A stretch of DNA of 64,000 nucleotides from Warburgia ugandensis (Eukaryota; Streptophyta; Magnoliopsida; Canellales; Canellaceae): contig CP141139.1 of the NCBI GenBank assembly GCA_035236585.1, forward strand, positions 39,751,217-39,815,216, in the 5' to 3' direction. Of the stretch, positions 1 through 13,335 are shown piece by piece; position 1 is the stretch's first letter; each line of letters begins with the position of its first letter. The notes below the pieces were generated by a model. That model made no database searches. It saw only the letters and a list, made by a program, of their open reading frames with translations, and was not told where the DNA came from. The position numbers and the translations under genes were made by a program.

Positions 1-2284
1 TTTTGCCAGTCTCAAGTAAAACACATGAAAAATCATTTTTCAAAAATTGATACAAGGTGCCACTTTCTTAAGTACTCATGATTGTATTTAGCATATGCAA
101 CAAGCCTTTGAACCCCTAAGTTACCCGTAGTGGATGAGTTATGTCTCGTGAGGGTTTACAGTGACTATATCCACAAAATTCAATAAGGTTGAGTCCCCTA
201 TTTTATCTGAGAGAATCCTCACTCATTAGCAATCTACTAGTTTTTCACAATTTAATGGAGAAGATTTGACAATTTTACACATCATACACATATTAAAGAC
301 ATTTTACTTGAGTTATTTCTCAAAGTTCATGTGTGTGTACAGCCATATAAATCTTGACTTCTAACTAGATATGCTTAAATTTCATTAGAAATATATCTTG
401 ACTTTAAATCCTTACAAGTATACTGTTAGAAATAAAACTCTTAGATAAGGATTTAAACATATTTATCTCATTATGTGACCGAATCCAACAAGCTAATAGT
501 TTACATAAATCTTTTGAATGCTCATGAGACAAAGAAAAGTGATCCCGAAGAGTGGATGTTATCACCAAGAATATTAAGGGTCTTTTACATTAATTCCTTC
601 TTTTTATCTCCTTTTTAAGGATATGTTCCACCTAAGATAAATAGGTCTTTAACTAGGACAAAATGTTAGCTTAAGACAAGTTTATAAAAGAAGGGTATAA
701 TGATTTCAAAGGTTCAAAATTAAGTAGACGTCTTCAATGAATATCTGTTAGGACAACTTTTCTTTTTGGTTGTACTTGAAGTGAATTTCTCTTTCATATT
801 TTTGTCTTTCTCTTTCAATTTTTTTTTTGCTTTTCTTTTTCTTTGAATTTTTCTCTACTAACTTTACTCATTTTGACAATGGGTAATGGATATTTATTTT
901 AATGGCTTATTATGGGTTAAGATGAATGGGATTAGGAAAGAAAAGGCTTAATAATAGGCTCAAAGGGCTAACTAGTGGTATGATATACAAGGATAACAAG
1001 ATCACACTAAGTTATGTAAGTTGAAGAAATTATGAAATTACTTATAACTCTTTAAAAGAAGATAGTCTCTAAATCTCACTTGGTTATAGATCTCCACTGG
1101 TTTTCCTTAAGGTTTTTAAGTCATACCTCTTTATTAGTCTTGACTATGTGTTGTGTGTAAATGGTTTTAGAGAATTAACTTTCATAAAATGCTTCAACAC
1201 ATATATAATATGAAAACTAATCATATGCAACCCCATTAAGGGATAAAAATATTAGAAATACTAAATTCTGAACATCCAGTTCTCATCACAGTAAGAGAAC
1301 TCTACCTTAAAAAACTTTTTTTTTCAATTTTTATTCAAAAGAATCAAGAAAACTCAAGAAAATTTGAAATCCCTATATGCATCTACGCCTCCCAACCTAA
1401 ATGAATCATTTTCCTCAATGTTTGAACACATAGGATCCTATATGGAAAGATAGAAGGATGTAGAAGATGGAGATTTAAAAAATATCTAAGTTGCCTCCCA
1501 AGAAGCATTAAGTTTTATGTCTTTAGCCAAACACAACCTAACCTAACTTTCTAAACCTAGAGCTAACTAGGTCAACTTATATTTCCTTATCCTAACCCTA
1601 AGATTAAATGGTGAGATTTCTCATGCCACTTCAAAATCTCACAGTAATGTATATATTGCCTCCATCTAAAAATTTTGGTAGTGGTAATATTAAAACAATG
1701 AAGATCGCCATGATTTTTAATTATGGGGGATCATATTGATGATCCCCTGTCCTCAAAATTTTATGGTAGTCAATATAATTCCTCCACCTCAAAAATTGAG
1801 GTGATGGTAACATAATGACTTCATGTACTTCTGTGCATTTTGTTGGACCATTTGGAGATGAATGATCCTTTTCTTGACCAAATTGAGGGATAATAATGAC
1901 CATTATATTCAAGTTAACTTTTTTTCTCTGTTTCCTTAACATTGTCCTAAAATAGGGGTATGAGCTAACTTTGCCCTTACCTAAAAGGTTGTTCTTGTAT
2001 TGCTAAAGGTGGGGACAAGGTTTGGCTTAAACCCTAGTTATTTTCTTATGTGTACCCTAAAGTAGGTTAATGTACCACAACTAACTCTTTTTCTTCCTGT
2101 TTTATGTACACAGGTAAGGTGTCAAATGGGCCTACATGACTCTCTTGTGCTTGTTCAAATAAGGTTGGTAAGTCCCAATCAGGTATATCTTCTACATCAA
2201 AAGGTTTAATATGAATTTCAAGCTCTATAGAGGGATCTACTCTAGGTTGCCATTGAGAGTGTCCATTAAATGCACATTATCCAA

Positions 2285-3232
2285 TTACTCATTCATCTCC
2301 TCAATGGATGTGTCTTCATCAAAGTCATAAAAATGAGCATGAGGTTTTGGGTTGAATGTTTCTAAAGCTTTATTTTCTTTATCAATGGAAGTTTCTTCAT
2401 CATAATTGTAAGGAGCATGACATGGCTCGAGTAGATATAAGTTGGAAGTTTCTAAGGATGGTTGTGGACTTTGTGGCTCAGAAGGATCATAAGAAATTTT
2501 CATCCTATTATTAGTAATAAATGGTTCTTTATCATCCCTACTCTGTTTTATTATCTCATCCATTTCAACAATGTTTCTATTAGTATTTTCCCATATTGGT
2601 TTTATTTCTGTAAGACATTCCTCCCTTTCTCTTTCCATTTCCTCATGCATCTTTTCATTAGCAACCATGGTTTGATTTATTCTCTCAAAAAGTTGTTGGA
2701 TATTCTCTTTTAATGGTTGTTCTTAGTACTACAGTGGAAACGACTCATAGGGTTAGTATTGTTGTGGCATGGGGGTATTGAAAAAGGGCTGAGCAGGTTG
2801 AACCTATGATGGTTGACCCTGATATTCTTCATAATCATGGTAGTGTTGACCAAGGTGGAATCATTGAGATTCTTCTTTATATCAGTAATTCTAAGACCAT
2901 GGTTGTTCATGATGCCTAGCCCATCCATTATAGTCTTGGTAATTTGTCTCAAGGTAAAAATTGCTAGGGTGTGTGATTGCATTAAGCGTATCCACTAGCT
3001 CATAATAATAACCATTATATGTGGAGCTTGATGGAGGCCATGAAGGAGCGAAATAGGGATGATCATAATAGGTATAGTCATTATAGTATTCAGGTTGTGG
3101 CACAGCTTGCTTATAAGCTATTATCCTAAGCAATTGAATTTCCATAATATCTAACCTATCCATCGAAGCATCTAATCTGTGAAATCTATCCCCTTCTATA
3201 TAGGCCGTTGTTCTCAACTTTGTATACAACAA
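2285..3232 (-). pseudogene. Gag-side coding remnant of the left LTR element
   Basis: Open stretches in shifting frames: first a Tyr/Pro/His-rich part (for example YNDYTYYDHPYFAPSWPPSS), then fragments with LNDSTLVNT, then a Glu/Lys-rich part (EKMHEEMEREREECLTEIK). A Tyr/Pro/Gln-rich linker followed by a charged coiled-coil-like segment is the pattern found behind the gag capsid domain in plant Athila/Tat-like and derived non-autonomous elements. Frame changes near 2700 and 2890 break it. No enzymatic domain is present. Family assignment is tentative. Confidence 0.4.
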
Positions 3233-4397
3233 AACAAATTGTTATATCCAACATTGAGTTTTTTTTTTTTTTTAAGAGGAAAAACTAACCTACATGATGC
3301 AACCTAACTTCCTAAAATGGTGCACAAACAAAGGGCACAATCAAATATACCTTAGGCTAATAAGTAGCAATATTTTGATTTTCTTGAATTTGTATGGGGA
3401 CAATACTTTTAAATTAGCCTAATCTAACGCTCATCCTCTCTTTCAAATTTGACTATTGCTTGCTAGTTAGGTTTTGCGTAAGGTGGTTAATATAATCCTC
3501 ATGTAAGGAGGCATTTAGATCTCAACAAACGTCAACAGAAGGCATGGGAAAATCACTTAAATTTTAAAACACCCACTATAACCACAGTGCTCAAAAGTTA
3601 TTGGAATGACAATAGATTGCTTCTTAGTAATAGGGTCCTGCGAGCATGTGATGGCTCTATAAGTCTTTTATAATTGATTTTGGATTAATTTGAAAGGTAG
3701 AGTTGCACTCTTGTAATGATTATCCTAAGTAGGCCAAGGAGTGGTGATGAAATCTACCCTTGATCTTATGGGGTTGGGTGCCCTTACTAATTAATTTACA
3801 CACTCCATAGCAGTTCGATCAACATATATATCACCTTAAAGCAGTAAACATGCCCTAAGAATGTAATTAAAATAGCAAACTAATGCAAAACCCTAAAAAT
3901 GCAACAATTATCAAATATTTTTTATATGCAATTACACTACCAAATAATGCAAGACTATTTTAAATGCAAACCCTAATCTAGAAAATAAAAGAAGTGAGGG
4001 ATACTTACAGTGGGGGTTTTAATGAAGATCAAGTGTGGGCCACCTTATCTCATACTTGCCCTGTATTATTACAACCCATTTAAAATTAAATAATAAAAAA
4101 ATTACAATTTACAACGGGCCTTACTACAAGTTTCATTCAATCTTAATTTAAGAAAGCAATAAAACCTAATATAAGATGATGAAGCCGTGGCTCACAGGAT
4201 CGCAGCCACTCCTTTGCCAATTTCCCTTGCACAGGAAATTAAAGAAATATGGTCAATATGAGGAAAATAACATATAAATGCAAAAATATGTAAGAAAATT
4301 ATGCGAAAAAAAAAAAAAAAAACCTAATCTAATGCAACCTAAACATAGACTAGAGGAAAATAATCTAAATTATGAAACACTATACAAATTGTTGTAA

Positions 4398-4416
4398 CTC
4401 CTTAGCAACGATGCCA
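4398..4416 (-). other. Degenerate primer-binding site, tRNA-Asp type
   Basis: On the minus strand it reads TGGCATCGTTGCTAAGGAG. The tRNA-Asp-complementary site of Athila/Tat-type elements is, from memory, TGGCGCCGTTGCCGGGGA. All differences are transitions, as expected from decay of methylated cytosines. It sits 6 nt inside the end of the long LTR. Confidence 0.6.
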
Positions 4417-4422
4417 AAAACT

Positions 4423-6892
4423 TGTTATTGTTTTAATTAAAACTCACAAGTACATGAATCAATATAGTATTCTCATGCAAGCGAGCTCGATCCCACTATG
4501 AGTGAACTATTGTGATGCTAGTAGTTTCTACTTTAAACTATCTAACCTAGCCAAAATTCAAGTGATTTTTTTACCAAAATTAAGAATGAAAATTAAAACA
4601 TGAAATTATAAACTAAGTAAATATAAGAAATGGAAACTAAGCAAAAATAAGAAACATGCAAAATGAAAAACTTTCCTAAAATGTGCACTTTCTAAAAGTA
4701 AAACTTTCCTAAACTAGAATTAGAAACTTCTAAAGTTAGAACTTTTTTAAACCAATTTAGGAAACTTTCTAACACTAAAATAACATGCAAAAACAAATAA
4801 ATAATGAGAGATCTAACTAACATTGATAAGAAATTAGAAACATGCATTTGAATGAAAACTACAATTAAAGAGATTTTCACTTATTAAATCCTAAAACTTT
4901 CTAAAATTCAAAAAGGAAAATTTCTAAACCTAAAATAAGATTCAAAAAATGAATTAACTACTGCTAAAATTAAATTAAGTAACCAAATTAACCAAGAATC
5001 TAAAAGGAATGGGATTTAGACCATTTTGCATGGTCTATGGACTTTGTGCATGATTCTGGAGCCCTAAAGATGGTAAAATTTTAATGCACCTACAGTGAGT
5101 TATTATGTAAAGTAACTATGGCATCTAATAAACAACATGGAAATCTAAATTGGTATGTAAGGATTCAGGAAAATAACATGTTTTGATAGCTGGAATTAAA
5201 GCACAAAGTTAAGGAAAAACCAATTTTCAGATTTTGATACTTAAAAATAGTCAATAAATCTTGCATTAGACTGAAACCAAAAATTTAATGTAAGAAAACA
5301 ACCCAGATCTCAAGTACTTTGATTAAATAAACAATTCATAATAAGAATTTTCAAAGAACTTTATTGAATCATACGAATTTACATCAAATTTATAAGCATA
5401 AAATTGGCCAAATTTTTTAAAATTTGCACACTTTTCTAAAGCCTAAAATCTTATCTAAACAATAAGAAAATTCCAATCTAATTCTCACACTCTAAATTAT
5501 AATGACATACAAAGAAAATCCAAAAAGGAATTTGAGAAAAAACAGAGGCTAAGTGGAAGAACTAACTAAGGGGAAATAACCTAAAACTAAGATAAAAAGA
5601 GAGTAGAAAACATGAAATTCAAGTAGGAAAATTAAGGATTTAAGCTATCTCTTCTCTTGGTTCCACTACCAAAGAATAAATAACTCAAATCTTGATGGAA
5701 TAACAAAGAAAAACTTATGGAATGGAGTCGAGAAGAAAGAGATTAAGGGCTGGAAAGTAACATGAATTCTAAGGAGCAAAACAATGAAAACTTAAAGCAG
5801 TGGAACAAAAGTAAAACATCTAAGTTACTAACTTGAATTGGAGAGCAAATAAGCAAGATGATAACAAGAAGACCAAAGGAATAAAAGCACAAACAATATT
5901 CCAAAGTCTAGTAGCAAATGGAAAACTTGATTTCAAGGTGTGTCACCCACCTCTTCTTAGAAAATTCGCATGGACTATGGGGCTATATATAGAGGAGTGG
6001 TTTCCTAACTTAGGAAGGGGAGAAAACATAAGGAAAGTGTCCCTAGGGATAAGGTATTAAATGAGGAAGGTCAAGTGAAAATTGATTGGCTAAGTAGTTT
6101 TCTAGGAAGTGGGGATTGGTTGGATAGTTAAGAAGGGAGTTTAGGAAGGTGGAAGTGTAATGGTAGGACTCTTGAATAGAAAGTAAAACTCGTGGTGGTC
6201 TTTAGTGATGAGGTGAAAAGTAATAAAAAGGTGGGAAAAAGTGGGAAAAACATCAAAATTTGAAGGCTCTCATCCTATTGGTCCATATGCTAACTTATCC
6301 TAATAAGATTTCCCTTAATTACCTTCAAAATATCCCTTAAAATCTCATGGTTAATTCTCTTGAATCTCCTCCAATCCTAGCCTTCCATTTAGCTTAACTT
6401 GATGGCTTACTTTGAAAGCTTCATTGGCTAAGCTTCATGGCTAGCTTAAGAGGCTTCCTTGGCTTGTTTTTTTTGCTCCAATTCCTTAGTTTGCCACCTT
6501 CTTTCATGGCTTATATGGCTAAGGTGCATTAAGTGGCTTACATGCAAAGGTGGTGGAAATACATGGCTTACATCATAGGCCTACTTTAGCCATCTTTAGC
6601 TACTTTAATCTCATGCATTTCTGGTCCATAAGATGAACTTAGGCTTTGGTTTACATTGAAGTGATAAATTTGAGATTTTGACTTGATCTTTTGATCTTAA
6701 TCTTCAATTTCATCCTGATTGAGACCACTGGATCAACATCTTACTTCCTACAAAAAGTGAAAAATCCTAATTAAATTCTAAAAAAAATTGATTAATCACA
6801 CACTTACCTTGGATTAGCTTCTGGACCTACAAAATAACCAACTTTTGCTTTGGTAGGTCAAAAATGCATGTGTTATAAATTTTTGTGTAACA
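4423..6892 (-). repeat. Long LTR (5' LTR) of the left element
   Basis: Begins on the plus strand with TGTTATTG next to the primer site and probably ends at GTGTAACA (6892); another possible end is TTGTAACA at 6921. About 2.5 kb, AT-rich, no coding potential. The right boundary is inferred from the TG...CA ends and the start of copia-related sequence at 6965. No second LTR is available for comparison, so the limits are provisional. Confidence 0.4.
5983..5993 (-). promoter_or_regulatory. Possible TATA box of the long LTR
   Basis: CTCTATATATAGCCCC on the minus strand, a GC-flanked TATATATA in otherwise mixed AT-rich sequence, about 0.9 kb inside the LTR as read in the element's direction. Placement fits a U3 promoter. 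No transcript evidence. Confidence 0.35.
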
Positions 6893-6964
6893 ACCCTAAT
6901 TTAACACTATAAGTTGTAACACATGGGAACTAATTGGGTGATTTTTATGCAAAATTAAACACTA

Positions 6965-9133
6965 TCTTGAAGCTATAAGAATCGCCTACTATCTAATCGA
7001 CAGATCGCCGTCAACATCACTAGACCTTGAAATCGTAGAACAGAAGTGGACTGGCAAGAAGGTGGCCTATTCGCACCTAAGGATATTTAGCTATAAAGCT
7101 TTTGCACATGTATCCAGGGAGATGAGGCAGAAACTTGATCTGAAGTCTACTCCTTATATATTCATTGAATACAGAGATGAAGAATTTGGATACAGATTGT
7201 GAAACCCTGAAGTAAGAAGCATCATCCAAAGCAGAGATGTGGTGTTTCAAGGAAATCAATTCTATGAAGAATCGAGAAAGGCTAACAATGAAGGTATCAG
7301 TGCTCTAGATCTAGTACCTGATTTCATGCCCATATAGGTTGACTTAGAAGCTATGCCAGAAGCTGAAGAAGAGGTAGAGGAACCTAATCTAGGGGAGCAT
7401 TAGTCCTCTGCACCAGAGGATGTAGGAAAATTAGATGTTGGATTATCTTCTCAACCAGAAGAGGATCCTCAGCCAAAGATGTCACCAAGAGGAAGTATTC
7501 TAATTCTATCACAAAAATATCTGAAGTGAGAGTATATTATGCTCACTGAGGAGGGGAAGCCAGAGAGATATCAGCAAGCCATGCTACATCCAAATAAGGG
7601 AAAATGAGTGTATGTAATGCAAGAGGAAATTAGCTTACTACAGATAAATCAAACATATGAGCAAATGAAACTTCCAAAGGTGAAAAAATCACTAAAGAAC
7701 AAGTGGGTATTCAAGTTAAAAAGAGATAGCAATGGAGAACCAGTCAAGTACAAAGTGTGATTGGTCATCAAAGGTTTCGAATAGATGAAGGAAATGACTT
7801 TGACGAGTTCTTCTCACCAATAGTGAAGATAAGATGACATCAATTCAAATCATACTTGGGCTAGTGTTGAGATAAAACATGGAGCTTGAGCAGATGGATG
7901 TAAAGACATCCTCTCTGCATGGAGATTTAGAAGAAGATATATGCATGGAACAACTAGAGGGTTTTGAAGTTGAAGAGAAGAAACAGTTGGTGTGCAACTT
8001 GAAGAAAAGCCTCTTTGGTCTCAAACAAGTGCCATTGCAATGGTATAAGAAGTTTGACTCATTCATGATAAGTCAAGGCTTCAAAAGGACAGGTGCCGAT
8101 TAGTGTGTGCATGTGTGTACATGCAGAGACGACTTGAGAGTAAATTCGTCATCCTCTTACTTTATGTAGATGATATGCTGATAGTTGGACAGGATACAAC
8201 TATAATTAGCAAGTTTCAGAGGAAGTTATCTAAGTCCTTTGACATGAAGGACTTAGGATTAGCTTATCAGATCTTGGGCACGAAGATCACACATGACAGG
8301 AAAGTGAGAAAGTTGTGGCTATCTCAGGAAAAATACATTGAATAAGTAATTAAATGGTTCAACATGGACAGTGCCAAGCCAGTCAACACTCGTCTTGGCA
8401 ATCATTTCAAGCTCAACAAATGAACGTGTCCCTCAACTACGCAGGAGACAGACAAGATGGCTGTAATTCCTTACTCGTCAATAGTTGGACAATGCTGAAT
8501 ATCGCTCATGTAGTTGGTGTCGTGAGCAGGTTTTTGTCCAACCCAAGCAAAGATCATTGGAAAGCTATAAAGTGGATATTAAGGTACATAAAGGGTACGT
8601 TTAAATTGTGCTTGTGTTTTAAAAGTACAAAGACAATCTTAGAAGGATACACATATGCTAATGTGGCAGGAGATCTTGATGAAAGAAAATCAACATTAGG
8701 ATTTCTTTTCACTTTTGCAGGGGAGCTATATCTTGGCAGTCCAAGTTACAAGAGTTTGTAGCTCTATCGATAATAGAAGCAAAATATATTGTTGTAGCTG
8801 AAGCAGTCAAGGAGATGTTGTGGATAAAGTGGTTTCTCCAGGAACTCAGTATCTTGCGAGAAGAATATAAGACACATTGTGATAGTCAAAGTGCTCTGGA
8901 CTTGAGCAAAAACTTAATGTATCATGTGCGTACAAAGCACATCGACATACAATATTACTAGATACAAGAGGTGACAGAAGAACAAATGCTAAAACTGAAA
9001 AAGATCCACACTGATGAGAATCCTATAAATATGTTAACAAAGGTGGTAATATATGAGAAACTAGTGCTATGTAGAAACATAGCAGGCATGGATTCAAACT
9101 CGTGAAGTATGGCATGGGGATAGAGGGGGAGAA
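6965..9133 (+). pseudogene. 5'-truncated Ty1/copia pol (integrase end, RT, RNase H)
   Basis: Read in shifting frames: integrase tail (IAYYLIDRSPSTSLDLEIVE, then TGKKVAYSHLRIFGYKAF, as in the conserved copia GKKP..SHLRVFGC region); acidic linker; RT start (KKSLKNKWVFKLKRDSNGEP); RT core near 7879-8103 (MDVKTSSLHGDLEEDICMEQ, LKKSLFGLKQ); RT catalytic YVDDM near 8163-8177; RNase H near 8560-8960 (WILRYIKGTF, VALSTIEAEY-like, TKHIDIQYY). At least eight stops and several frameshifts disrupt it. Gag, protease and the 5' LTR are missing: the sequence starts abruptly near 6965, just beyond the preceding LTR. The layout and the purine-rich end suit the Tork/Tnt1 branch, which I call with moderate certainty. 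Confidence 0.85.
9117..9133 (+). other. Polypurine tract of the copia element
   Basis: GGGGATAGAGGGGGAGA immediately after the last coding remnant and before the presumed 3' LTR, the normal place for plus-strand priming. Confidence 0.6.
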
Positions 9134-9134
9134 T

Positions 9135-9445
9135 TGAGACTGTCCATCCCCATATGAAGAAACCTACCATAGATAAAAATCAATCAGATAATGATCAATT
9201 AGATAAAGGTCAATCAAGATAAGGATCAATCCTAAAATCAAGGTAGAAAATTAGTTGTTTGATTCTCTAAACTCCTATAAATTGGAGGTAGGGACAGTGT
9301 TATGATCATCCCATGTTTTTCCCTTCTCATAGTGAAAATTTCTCCCCTTCTTCCCATGGATGTATGCCAAACTGGTGGAACCATGTAAATTTGGTTTGTA
9401 GTGCGCGATTGTGATAGTTTAATTTTGTTTTTCTTGCATAACACC
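9135..9445 (+). repeat. Probable 3' LTR of the copia element
   Basis: Starts TGAGACTGTCC right after the polypurine tract and may end at GCATAACA (9445). It contains CCTATAAATTGGAGG (9274-9288), a good TATA box about 140 nt in. The 5' LTR is absent, so the end cannot be checked within the window. Confidence 0.45.
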
Positions 9446-10220
9446 CATTTCATGGAAAAATGTTGAATTTCTATAGAAAACAAAACCCAAACTATTTGAT
9501 TTTCAAACAAGTTGACTAAATCAACAATAACCATCTTAGCTCAAAGGAAGACCATTTTTCATCCAAAAGTGTGGGAAAAGGGGAGAAAAGGCAAACCAAA
9601 AGTCAGAATAAAACACGAGATCTAGGCTACGAAACCTGAAATTTAAGGGGAATATTGCCATATTTTTCGAGGTTGTGAGAGTTCTCTATGTTGCTTCAAA
9701 CAAAGTCTTGGAGAAATTACTATTTACAAAAGAATCATCTGATCATATGTTATTATAACAACACCAATTAAGTTAATCATCCCTAAGTGAGCTTCACAAT
9801 CAATTCATATACAACTAAAGATTGAAGTTGTAGAATTATGAACAAGAATAACAAGACTTGAGATCATTCTTAGTTGTAAAGTCATAGTATGTATTCATAT
9901 CTTCGGTCGGGTTGTATCGAGAAACATTATAATTTGGCAGTTATATTAGATTATATTCAAGGCCAATTCCAAATGTAGTACACGCAAAGCTTAGATGGTT
10001 CGTCATGCAACTGTTCACCTTATGGACTACATTCTAGATAGAATGGGTCACAAATTGCCTTCGTTTTATCATCGTAACTAATCTACTACGTTTAGATTTA
10101 ATTATCATTCCGTTTGAATCTTCTTCGTGATCACTTTTTGTCCCAAGAACGATAGTGGCTGGAATCTCTCAATGCATAAGAGTTTTGGTGCATTGCCTAC
10201 CAAAGATGAGCCATTGAATT
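9446..10220. other. No recognisable feature
   Basis: Mixed-composition DNA with stops in all frames. I see no gene, repeat or element terminus. Confidence 0.5.
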
Positions 10221-10224
10221 ACCA

Positions 10225-10920
10225 AATGCATGTTCAGCTTTGGAGACTCAGATCTAAGCCCTGCCGTTTTCTTAAGAGGACATACTGAAGGAATCTCAAA
10301 CGTGAAATTAGATGACCATCGTTATCATATATTTGGCATGTTTGGTTTGCCTAAGTTTCCTACTGCTGCTTTGCGAATGTATCTTAAGACAGCACATTAA
10401 TTGGGCTTGCCGAGTAACCAAATTGATGGGCATTTGTTCTTTTCTCTTTTCCCGTTTTATGCAAACCAGAGTTTCATGAAAGACGCAAGAGTCCAACAAT
10501 TGCCTACTTACTTGGTCCAGTGTTAGCATTCGTCCAAGGAAAAGTTGCACAAAAAGTCCTTTACCGCACACCAGACTTTTTGACTGTTTCCTATTCTCCC
10601 TAAAGTTCAAACAAACATTGAAGCTGTTAACTACAGTCTTACTTGGGCTGCTTATATGGAGGTTTGACTCAAGGCTGAGTTGACTTGGAAGAAAAAGACC
10701 ATTAAAGGAGGAGGGGCTTTATCTATCTGGAGGATTGATTTTAGTGCATTCCACAGTGCAAGGAGTTTCATCAACCTTGAGCAACAGAGCTCAGACCATT
10801 TGTTTACATGATATTCTTACTGTTGGCTTCCAACCTCCACAATGCATGTGGTATAGGAAGCCCAGAATGGTGGGTGGATGTTGGTTAGAAAATGGAAGAT
10901 TGATTTGTATCCGAATTTAG
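10225..10920 (+). pseudogene. Unidentified coding-like remnant
   Basis: Unusually protein-like stretches occur in more than one plus frame: VKLDDHRYHIFGMFGLPKFP with TAALRMYLKTAH (10303-10400), KSPTIAYLLGPVLAFVQGKV (10490-10550), SIWRIDFSAFHSARSFINLE (10722-10785) and RKPRMVGGCWLENGRLI (10855-10905). Frame switches and stops separate them, so if genic it is a broken copy. I do not recognise the family; it resembles none of the retrotransposon domains seen elsewhere in the window. Could be a processed pseudogene or a fragment of an unfamiliar element. Low certainty. Confidence 0.3.
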
Positions 10921-11149
10921 CTTACATGTAACTGTAAATACTCTCTCAAAGTCTTTTGAGCTCTTGCATTTACTAGCTTTTTGTTTTGTGATATCATAGT
11001 AGAAACTGAAATCAGATTCAGTTTTGTGGGAGCCTATTTATGATCATCTATACTCTTTCAAGCCAAATACTCTTATTTCTGAAAGGCATGGTTCACACTT
11101 AATTGCAATCAGGACTACTTTGAAATCTACTAATGGTCTTCATGTAAAT

Positions 11150-11182
11150 CTCTCTCTCTCTCTCTCTCTCTCCCTCTCTCTT
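11150..11182. repeat. CT microsatellite
   Basis: About 16 CT units with one interruption (TCCC). Confidence 0.9.
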
Positions 11183-11224
11183 TGTGAAAGTTACTGCACA
11201 TTACATAAATCTCTTGGTTTTTAG

Positions 11225-12353
11225 TTTTGCATGCATGCTAGACAGGTTTTTAGTTTTGCATGCAAGCTAGACTTCGAACTTAGCAGTGCTACGAGGTAAG
11301 TAAATGTTATCTAATTAGCATCTTGTTGAAGTTAGATTCTTGACATCTTATCTACGTAAACAGGAAAAACCCTTCTTAGTTGAGGAAGAAGACCTAATTT
11401 CTCTTTTGTTTCTTTTTTATTCCATAAAATGGTATTTTTCCACAAAGTTCAACTCAACTCCCGTTTAACGGCCAGCTTGGCAGTCAAACTTCCTCCTAAG
11501 CAGGCCGCATAAAACCGCCCTTACTGGCGTCAACGACTGCTTGAAATTTAGGTGGAATTGAAAACAATTAAAGAGTGTTAAGGGTAATTGCTTTAAAATG
11601 AAGTTTGGGTGTTTCTGAAAATCTCGAAAGGTGCAGCTTTTCGTACAATTTCCCTTTCCTCTAATGTCAGAAATCCTCCTTTCTAGCATCTAAGGGTCCA
11701 AATGTCTTAATGTGGGAGTTTGATCAATTCAAATACCGAAAAACCCATAATAATCAAATTATCTTCCTCCGCTTGGACTCATTCATGGACACAGATGGAA
11801 GTGCCAGCAAAAGCAACTGCAAGGAACTGCATGCGCTAGGTTGTTTATGACATTATCCTTAAATGAATCTACAGATAAAACAAAGAACGAGGTAACCGCA
11901 TGTATCAAAATAACAAAATCAGGGGTGTCCGCTTACTTTAACGGAAAACAAGTGGCATTTACATAGTTTCGGTAAAATAGATGGCGCACATTGACCTACA
12001 CGCTTCCGGAAGCACCTTACAAAGTCTCAGCTTTTATGACGTGAGATTTAGTGCATTCCACTTCATCGGCATCATCAGTCATGCTGTGGTCGTGGCCCAC
12101 TTTACCGGGGCTTCCCAGATTAACCCCATTCGAATCAAATTTTCAAATCTGCCCTCATCTTTGGTTATGATTGTAGCACCCTCAGTGGGACCTCTGGCTG
12201 TATGCTTAGGGAAAATTCATGGAAATACTGAAGTTTCTAGTCCTAATCTTCCTCTTGTAGCTAAACATATAGCCAAAACCCAAGTATCTTACCGGGCTGG
12301 TTCATCTTTATTAGGTAAAGCCATTGTGCTCGTTTCTTGGGCGATTGCTGTAT
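11225..12353. other. No recognisable gene
   Basis: Holds a short duplicated phrase (tagttttgcatgca, near 11222 and 11251) and otherwise anonymous sequence. A 127-codon open frame at 11981-12364 has no recognisable motif and atypical composition, so it is not called. Confidence 0.5.
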
Positions 12354-12493
12354 CAATCAGATGATTTTAGCAGTTGAATGATCTTCATTAGGCAAAGCCA
12401 TCAACCTGCTCGTTTTGAACTAGTGAGTAATAGTTATTTACCAGACAATCTTGGTGATAGCATTATCTTTGTTATAAAATGTTATTCAGCAAA

Positions 12494-12669
12494 GCGGAGT
12501 ATTGGTGCAACAGTAGAGTTGTCCTCATGTGACCTTGAGGTCATAGGTTCGAGGCTTGAAAACAATCTCTTGCAAAAATGTAAAGTAAGACTGCATATTA
12601 TAGACCTTGTGACCTGCCCCTTTTTCAAACTCCACATACATGGGAGCTTCATGCACTGAGATGTCCTCT
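12494..12669 (+). mobile_element. Degenerate Au-like SINE
   Basis: Matches the second Au copy at 50303-50490 through most of its length: box A region (TTGGTGCAACAGTAGAGTTG), box B (GGTTCGAGGCT, 12546-12556), CTCTTGCAAAAATGTAAAG, and the end (GGGAGCTTCATGCACTGAG). tRNA-derived SINEs are transcribed by RNA polymerase III and mobilised by LINE proteins. No clear target-site duplication survives and the copy has many substitutions, so it is older than the second one. Confidence 0.8.
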
Positions 12670-13335
12670 ATAATCATGTGACCTTTTTCAACTTGATAAT
12701 TACAGTTGAATCCAACTATTAGGCAAGGCACTTTCTCGAAAGAAGTACACTTTTGGATCAGAGAGAGAGAGAGATCCGCTTGTACATCCATACCACTATA
12801 CTTGTTATGACTGAACTAAATGACTTTGATCCTAGGCTAAATGGATATTTCATTAGAATGTTACAGGTCACCTAAAAAAACACATTTTCAATTTTTGTTG
12901 GCAACCGTAATCAGGGCTTTTTGAATGAAGACTTTAGAAAATTCCGATCATAGTAAAATCAGTATCTGTGGCGTACGGTTGTCATAATCATACCAAATCA
13001 ACTAATTAGATCATGTCAACCTGTGCATGTGGACCCCAAATTGTATATTTCTTCCTTAGCAAGTACATGCATTTCTCTAAATCATTTTTCATAGTCATAC
13101 TATACTTATTATCACAGTATATTGAGTCATAATGATCTTCATTAGGAAAACCATTGTTTTCAACTGGATACGTGTAGTTACTAATGTGACAATCTTAGTA
13201 CCCCTCCATCATAGTATGCTCATGCACGTCATATTTCAATATCCAAAATATTATAGAAAGATAAAGAAGGAAAAAATGAATAAAAAAGCATCTAGAAGTC
13301 CCAGTACACACCGTGGAATTAGCTGAAAACAGTTA

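Larger units (their letters stand above)
1..4416 (-). mobile_element. Internal region of a decayed large LTR retroelement (non-autonomous type)
   Basis: Read on the minus strand, the region follows a primer-binding site at 4416-4398 and contains a remnant gag-side coding stretch (3232-2285). It then has the motif CTTGGGAGGCAACTTA (complement at 1490-1505), which I recall in many plant non-autonomous Ty3-type elements just after their single ORF. No protease, RT or integrase is recognisable. The matching 3' LTR is not seen and presumably lies beyond the left edge. From 1 to about 1480 I see no feature beyond AT-rich element interior. Assignment rests on the primer site, gag-like region and layout. 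Confidence 0.45.

Noticed and set aside
11981-12364. 127-codon open frame with hydrophobic stretches
   Set aside because: No recognisable domain, no splice or promoter context and no relation to neighbouring sequence; chance length is plausible.
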